The notes below the pieces were generated by a model. That model made no database searches and was not told where the DNA came from. It saw only the letters and a list, made by a program, of their open reading frames with translations. From positions 744,001-808,000 of the forward strand of contig JAUYVH010000001.1 of the NCBI GenBank assembly GCA_030715135.1: a DNA stretch of 64,000 nt, read 5' to 3'. Each line of letters starts with the position of its first letter. Position 1 is the stretch's first letter. The position numbers and the translations under genes were made by a program. Positions 59,290 to 64,000 of the stretch are shown piece after piece. The stretch is from Keguizhuia sedimenti. Lineage in GTDB: Bacteria; Pseudomonadota; Gammaproteobacteria; Burkholderiales; Burkholderiaceae_D.

Positions 59290-60864
59290 TCAAGTAATTT
59301 GAATGATCCTGGCAATGGAGGGCACGCCTTTGTCGTTAAGGAGGAATAACATGTAATGTCCAGGCGGCGTGAGATTCGAGTCCGACGGTGCAACAATATT
59401 CAAGCCGCCTGTCGCAGGCGTGACGGCTAAATGGTTAATACGCTGGTTCATGTTAAATGCATGGGTGACCGAACCGAGCCGGATCCAGGTTGCTTTGACC
59501 ACTTTGCCGGCGTCAGGGGTTTGCACAAAAAAGCGCTGACCGTAGTTGACGCTTTGAGGTGCACTGGTAATGACGGGGCGAGGCCCTTTGAAAAGATAAG
59601 GGGGCGAAAAAATTTCGGCATTATGGTTGTCCACACCGTTAAGCGCGGCCGGTTGTCCGCCGCCTGCCGAGAGGATGCGCCCATCCGGAAGCAACAAGGC
59701 CGTTGAATGGTAGACCCGTGGAATTTTCATGCTCGCCAAAAGCGTCCAGTTCCCCGTTTCAGGATCCCACATTTCTGCAGGCAATACGGCCGTCGAAGCA
59801 TCGTTGGTTCCTGTGCCGCTCATGCCGCCGGTGACCAATATCTTGCCATCGGCCATAATGGTCGCATTAAGCTGGCGACGTGCAATATGCATTGGCTTGG
59901 TAAATTTCCAGGCCGGTTCCGCATCATATAGATCGATTATTTCGGCGGTGTTAGTCGGCGCTTCGGTTCCCGCTATATCGCCGCCTCCCATTACCAGAAC
60001 TTTGCCATCGCCATACATCACTGATGAGCCGTAGCTACGGTAACCGGCATGGTTCAGCGTGGCTACATCGGTCCAATTGCCGGTTCCACTTGTATCTAGA
60101 TAACGGGAGAGAGGCGAAATCCCTGATTTAAATACCTGTCCATTTGGTGCCAGATGCATACGCGGATATTCGCCGACATCGTAATTGGCGCTGCTTAAAG
60201 TACGCCATCCACTCGTGGTCCAAACTTGAGGAACTGAATTGTTTTCAACTCCTGCAAAGGTCATCGTACCGCCCAGCGTCAAAATGTCGCCGTTGGCCAA
60301 TGTCGTCGTGGTTGGATACCAGCGCCGCCCGTTCATGTCTGCGACTCGTTGCCAGCTGTTGTTGCGGAAGTCGAAAATGTTGGCGTGATCCGACCCGCCT
60401 TCAGCGTTTTCACCGCCAGCTATAAAAAGCCGGCCGTCCGGCAGGAAGGTTTGCCCGCCACAAAATATTTTAGTGGTCGGATTGGGAATATAGGAAAAGT
60501 TAGTCGGGATGCCGCCATTGGGCACATCGACTAGATAAACCTCCGCACTCTCTTCCCCCGGCTGGTCCGGAGCCGTAGTATGGTTATCGTAGAGACGGCT
60601 CCAGCTCATCAGCTTTCCGTCCGGCATCAGCGTCAAATTAATCGCGACCTGAGGCCATTCATAAACCGGAGACCACTGGCCCATTGGTTTGGAAGAAGTG
60701 CCGCCTGATGAGGGGCCAAGGGTATTATCGCTTCCTCCACCGCCGCCACCGCCACCACAGGCAGACAAGGTGCTCAACAAGATAAGTGTCGATGGGAACA
60801 AGAGGCAGTTGCGTCGCAATGCCATAAAAGTACCTGCGCTTTTACGCGCATTGAAAGGATTCAT
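59290..60864 (-). CDS. galactose/glyoxal-oxidase-like kelch lipoprotein (copper radical oxidase family)
   Basis: 524 residues. Lipoprotein signal with Cys36 (STLSAC), then a poly-Gly linker. Kelch-type repeats (LPDGRLFIAGG, NGDILTLGG, DGKVLVMGG, DGKILVTGG, DGRILSAGG) make a beta propeller; a C-terminal DUF1929 domain ends it. All five residues of the radical copper site can be placed by family motif: C135 (KIFCGGQT), Y183 (RRWYPTTT), Y385-H386 (RVYHSTAL) and H468 (VTHAFNMNQR). The family oxidises primary alcohols or aldehydes with O2 to give hydrogen peroxide. Substrate unknown. It follows a diheme-peroxidase gene. Confidence 0.92.
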   Translation of the reverse strand: MNPFNARKSAGTFMALRRNCLLFPSTLILLSTLSACGGGGGGGGSDNTLGPSSGGTSSKPMGQWSPVYEWPQVAINLTLMPDGKLMSWSRLYDNHTTAPDQPGEESAEVYLVDVPNGGIPTNFSYIPNPTTKIFCGGQTFLPDGRLFIAGGENAEGGSDHANIFDFRNNSWQRVADMNGRRWYPTTTTLANGDILTLGGTMTFAGVENNSVPQVWTTSGWRTLSSANYDVGEYPRMHLAPNGQVFKSGISPLSRYLDTSGTGNWTDVATLNHAGYRSYGSSVMYGDGKVLVMGGGDIAGTEAPTNTAEIIDLYDAEPAWKFTKPMHIARRQLNATIMADGKILVTGGMSGTGTNDASTAVLPAEMWDPETGNWTLLASMKIPRVYHSTALLLPDGRILSAGGGQPAALNGVDNHNAEIFSPPYLFKGPRPVITSAPQSVNYGQRFFVQTPDAGKVVKATWIRLGSVTHAFNMNQRINHLAVTPATGGLNIVAPSDSNLTPPGHYMLFLLNDKGVPSIARIIQIT

Positions 60865-61043
60865 TATTTATCCCCGTTGCTGATTTATAGTGATTCACTA
60901 ACAATACGCAATTGCAGATATTTCTTATTTTTTGAGATCAATCTTGCATTTGAATTTTCTCAATTAATAAGCATTCAGCATGGACTGAAAGAAAGAAACA
61001 GGGAAATTTGTTTGTAAAGCGCTTGATCGGCGCTTAGGCGCAT

Positions 61044-62537
61044 TCATAAGGCTTTCAGGAAAGCGCTCAGATCAATAATCTCCTGGGTCGACAGATGCAT
61101 CTGGAACCTGGTGTTATAGAAGACAACCACTTCACGCAAGTCCTTGGCAGAGCCATTATGGAAATACGGAGCTCTTGCAGCCAGTGCGCGCAGCACCGGC
61201 ACTTTGACCCGGCCTATGTCTTCCCATTTGCCGCTTGAAAGCGCGGCGCCCGGATCCATCGTCTGAATGGTTTCACCGGTTGCTTTATTTCTCAAAGTGT
61301 AGAGCGGCATGTCCGGTGTACGCTCTGACGCTGCAGCAGTGCCGATATTCATTAATAATGGGGTAGAGCTTCCGCCTGTATTGGGCGCGTTATGGCAAGT
61401 CGTACACGTTCCCCGAACCGATGTGCCAGGCATTCCGCTGACATTGTTGATGAGCATTTCTCGGTTATTGAATATGCTCTGGCCACGCGCAATGGACCGC
61501 CGCGCGGCTGTAACGGTTGCTGCATTGCTTGCAGGAACCGCTGCATCGCTCAAGGACGAAGTGGTGTTCCAGGCATCGAAAAGCGTGATTGCATTTGGGT
61601 TGAACGGCACCTTGCTCCGATAATCACCCGCTTGCTGATCATTGATGCCAAAATAAAAAGCAGTACCGGCAAGTGCAAAAGGACCGCCTTTCCCGCCGAT
61701 GCCTGTTAAGTCGCCGGCATCGTTGTCAACGAGCTGGGCGGTAAACAACCCCTTCTCGAAGCCGACAATGGCGGCTTGTTCTTCAGCTGTTAATTCTTGA
61801 GCTGCCTGCGCATGGGTGGTCACTGCATTGCGCGCTTGATGTGAAAGATTGAACTCAAGAGTGCTGTAGCAATCGTTCGTCCCTGCAAAACAACTGGTTG
61901 AACTGGGATCTTTATACGTTTCGCGACCGTCCCACATCACGCTTGCAAGGAATTTCAGGTTGGCCGCGGGCAATGGACGGCGGAACAAGGAAAGGCCCGC
62001 ACTGTTCGCATATCCATAAGGATCGTCTGTGGCGGCGAGTTCGAACTCAGCATCGTCCGGAATCGGCAAGCTCATGCGAATCACCGCTTTATTTAACAGC
62101 ATGCTATAAGCAGCGCGCCTTGCCTCGACGGTGGAAACGTCCGCCAACGGAGAATTGGCAGCATCATGAGCCTGAAAGAGAGCATCTGTGCCGTCAGTCT
62201 GTGAAAAACGCGCCTGCACACTTTGCGGAGTAAGTGACCACGCGTCGGCGGCTTGATGGCAACTGGCGCAGCTGCGGCCGTTGCCCAACGGCTTGAAAAA
62301 AGGATTAGATTCGTCAATCGTTCCTGAGGCGGTGTAAGTGGCAAGCACGCCACTGCTATTCGCAGTCTTCAATAAACGCGCTTGCTCGCCGCCATTTGAA
62401 TCAGCGCGTGTTTCAGGATCTTCCTGGCTTGAGCCGCCGCCTCCGCAAGCAGCCAGCCCAATAGAAGAAAGCAGGGCAACGGCAACTCCGCTCGACAATG
62501 CATATTTCAAATCGGTTATTTTCAATTTAGTTTCCAA
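61044..62537 (-). CDS. diheme cytochrome c peroxidase/MauG-like lipoprotein
   Basis: 497 residues. Lipoprotein signal with Cys31 (GLAAC) and a short poly-Gly/Ser linker. Two heme motifs: C90-H94 (CASCH) and C378-H382 (CTTCH). The region between carries an LPIPDDAEFEL stretch and RRPLPAANLKFLASVMWDGRE, characteristic of the di-heme peroxidase family. MauG-like members oxidise partner proteins; others reduce hydrogen peroxide. It is adjacent to a copper-radical oxidase that should produce peroxide. Function inferred, not shown. Confidence 0.9.
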   Translation of the reverse strand: METKLKITDLKYALSSGVAVALLSSIGLAACGGGGSSQEDPETRADSNGGEQARLLKTANSSGVLATYTASGTIDESNPFFKPLGNGRSCASCHQAADAWSLTPQSVQARFSQTDGTDALFQAHDAANSPLADVSTVEARRAAYSMLLNKAVIRMSLPIPDDAEFELAATDDPYGYANSAGLSLFRRPLPAANLKFLASVMWDGRETYKDPSSTSCFAGTNDCYSTLEFNLSHQARNAVTTHAQAAQELTAEEQAAIVGFEKGLFTAQLVDNDAGDLTGIGGKGGPFALAGTAFYFGINDQQAGDYRSKVPFNPNAITLFDAWNTTSSLSDAAVPASNAATVTAARRSIARGQSIFNNREMLINNVSGMPGTSVRGTCTTCHNAPNTGGSSTPLLMNIGTAAASERTPDMPLYTLRNKATGETIQTMDPGAALSSGKWEDIGRVKVPVLRALAARAPYFHNGSAKDLREVVVFYNTRFQMHLSTQEIIDLSAFLKAL

Positions 62538-62592
62538 TTGATATCAAAGAGCTGCGGCTGGCACTCGGCATCGATATAGGCGTAATTCGTGG

Positions 62593-62856
62593 TCAATGGC
62601 CTCCGCCTGGAAAGACAATGCAATTGACTTTGCCGATTGAATTCTTAACGCAAAAGCGCTGCTCGTCCGCATGGAGCTTGTCGGTGCGCTGTGATTGGCC
62701 ATTGGGCGAATCAGCATGTTGCACGGAGATCTTGGGCTGATTGGGCAATGACTTGCCGGCAGATGGCATTGCTTGCTTTGCACCATGATGCTGATTAGGC
62801 TGATGTGCAGAAGCAGGCACGGCAATCAAGGCAACAACGATAACTAGGAGCCGCAT
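62593..62856 (-). CDS. small secreted His- and Cys-containing protein
   Basis: 87 residues from ATG 62856 (MRLLVIVVALIAVPASA), a clear signal peptide with likely cleavage after ASA. The mature N-terminus is then HQPNQHHGAK, with three His in seven residues, and the C-terminal part has two Cys (FCVKNSIGKVNC) and ends GGGH. The N-terminal His and the His cluster suggest metal binding, perhaps copper, but this is inference. It precedes the peroxidase-like gene by 55 bases on the same strand. A TTG at 62877 is a less likely start. Confidence 0.7.
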   Translation of the reverse strand: MRLLVIVVALIAVPASAHQPNQHHGAKQAMPSAGKSLPNQPKISVQHADSPNGQSQRTDKLHADEQRFCVKNSIGKVNCIVFPGGGH

Positions 62857-63404
62857 ATTGATTCCATTGAATTCCAATCTGCGGACAAACGCAGATTACG
62901 TTCTTATTCATGGGTTCATGAATCAGATGGCTAATTATTATTTAGTCGAATTTAATCGGATTGAGACGGCTCAAGAAGCCTGAAAGGCGAGGTTAATCCA
63001 TTTAAAACTAATGCTTAAGACAAAGAAGGAGAAGGGAAAATAATTTATGAGAAGCAATACTTAAGTAGCCAGAACATCTGCAGGACTAACGTGCAGTCAC
63101 ATACTGTATTTGTATTTTGAAAGTTCGAAAATTCTCCCGCGCTATAGTGAACCAAGGCAATAGTAGTTTCAGCGGCCGCGGAACTTAGCGCTCTCTCTTC
63201 CTTCATAAGAGTTTAGGTTTTACCAATAAGCGGCGTGATAGTAAAAAAGTGCCGGTTAAGATCCGGCATGTTGATACGGCATGTTTCAAATAGGCTGATT
63301 GCCTTCGCTCAAAACCAAGCGGGATTAATGAACAGTGCCTTTAACTTGGCTTTGTTTCCGATTTTTGAAACGCCAATAATTTCAGTGAATGAAGGAGAAC
63401 GATA
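62857..63404. other. gene-free divergent region
   Basis: 548 bases between the secreted small protein and the edge gene. A short hairpin-like element occurs near 63250-63270. No gene recognised; presumably the promoter of both flanking genes. Confidence 0.4.
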
Positions 63405-64000
63405 ATGAATACAAAACTTACAGCCATTGTTGCGCTGTTTGCATTGAGCTTTACTGCGGGAGCTTATGCTCAGGAGTCCAGTGGTTCCGCAAGCGCGGGC
63501 AGTTCTGGAACCACTAGCCAGTCGCAACAGTCAGGCAGCGCAAGTTCCGGCTCTAGCTCCGGACAGCAATCTGCTAAACAGCAGGCCGAGCAGCAGCACA
63601 AAACCGCGATGGAAAAATGCAACAGCATGAAAGACAACGCGAAGGATATCTGTAAGGCCGAAGCCGATGGGCAAAAAGAAATCGCCGAAGCGCAAGCCAA
63701 GCTAAGTGAACGCGACACACCCAAGAATCGACTGGAAGTAGAGGAAGCCAAAGCCGAAGCGCAGTACAAGGTCGCCAAGGAGAAATGCGATGATGAAGTA
63801 GGTGATGCGAAAAAGGCTTGCGGTAAAACTGCCAAGGCAGAGCGTGACAAAATGGTTGCCGAAGCCAAACTGCAATCCCAGAAGCAGTCCAGTAGCGGTA
63901 GCAGCTCTGTTAGTTCCAGTGGCTCCAGCGGAACCTCTGCGGATCAATCCTCTTCCGGTGGCAGTGGCTCTGCAATGGGTTCCTCGTCATCTAGCGGTGC
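63405..64000 (+). CDS. Ser-rich periplasmic protein (3' end outside window)
   Basis: ATG 63405 follows GAAGGAGA. Signal peptide MNTKLTAIVALFALSFTAGAYA, then a Ser/Gly/Gln-rich region, a charged helical part with two similar Cys-containing segments (EKCNSMKDNAKDIC and EKCDDEVGDAKKAC), and a second long Ser/Gly-rich stretch running past the window end. This resembles a betaproteobacterial secreted family sometimes annotated TolA-like. The paired cysteines likely form disulfides. Function unknown; only the first ~198 codons are visible. Confidence 0.75.
   Translation, partial: MNTKLTAIVALFALSFTAGAYAQESSGSASAGSSGTTSQSQQSGSASSGSSSGQQSAKQQAEQQHKTAMEKCNSMKDNAKDICKAEADGQKEIAEAQAKLSERDTPKNRLEVEEAKAEAQYKVAKEKCDDEVGDAKKACGKTAKAERDKMVAEAKLQSQKQSSSGSSSVSSSGSSGTSADQSSSGGSGSAMGSSSSSG

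Overview
The window looks like chromosomal DNA of a betaproteobacterium, probably Burkholderiales/Oxalobacteraceae (Herminiimonas- or Janthinobacterium-like). This rests on moderate GC content, the order mnmG-rsmG-parA-parB-atpIBEFHAGDC followed by hemE and priA, and several families common in that order (ExoD, DUF883, DUF2288, poly-Gly lipoproteins). The genus is inference; no database was searched.

Layout. 0-12.1 kb: an MscS-type channel cut by the left edge, a sensor kinase with a frameshifted NarL-type regulator and a receiver-only protein, then pssA, an AsmA protein, exoD and an acetyltransferase, mostly on the minus strand. 12.14-12.88 kb: an AT-rich gene-free gap with DnaA-box sequences. 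Gene direction flips here and two parS sites lie within 0.8 kb, so this is the best oriC candidate. 12.9-31.9 kb: an all-plus block with a TauE/SafE permease, mnmG, rsmG, parAB, the complete F1Fo ATP synthase operon (strong promoter, terminator), hemE, priA and a diguanylate cyclase. 32-49 kb: stress-type proteins, DNA repair and replication genes (Rep helicase, UDG family, Pol IV, RdgC), small proteins, a dihydrolipoyl dehydrogenase, an OmpA-type lipoprotein, a diheme cytochrome c and two tRNAs (Asp, Arg). 49-58.5 kb: a PP2C phosphatase module, a MazG-type pyrophosphohydrolase, then a TrfA-type plasmid replication initiator preceded by at least twelve iteron-like repeats, an NYN-domain protein, a RecX-like gene coupled to an unknown gene, and a DedA protein. 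58.7-64 kb: a secreted redox cluster (galactose/glyoxal-oxidase-like lipoprotein, diheme peroxidase-like lipoprotein, small His/Cys secreted protein) and a Ser-rich periplasmic protein cut by the right edge.

How the parts fit. The centre is a replication and segregation hub: candidate origin, parS, ParA/ParB, with tRNA- and rRNA-modification genes and the ATP synthase alongside. The most unusual element is a plasmid-type origin (22-bp-spaced iterons plus TrfA) among ordinary chromosomal genes with no mobilisation, partition or integrase genes close by. It may be a domesticated or cryptic second replicator. The second notable system is the copper-radical oxidase beside a peroxidase: the first should make hydrogen peroxide outside the cytoplasm and the second could consume it.

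No insertion sequence, CRISPR array, integrase or rRNA operon was seen.
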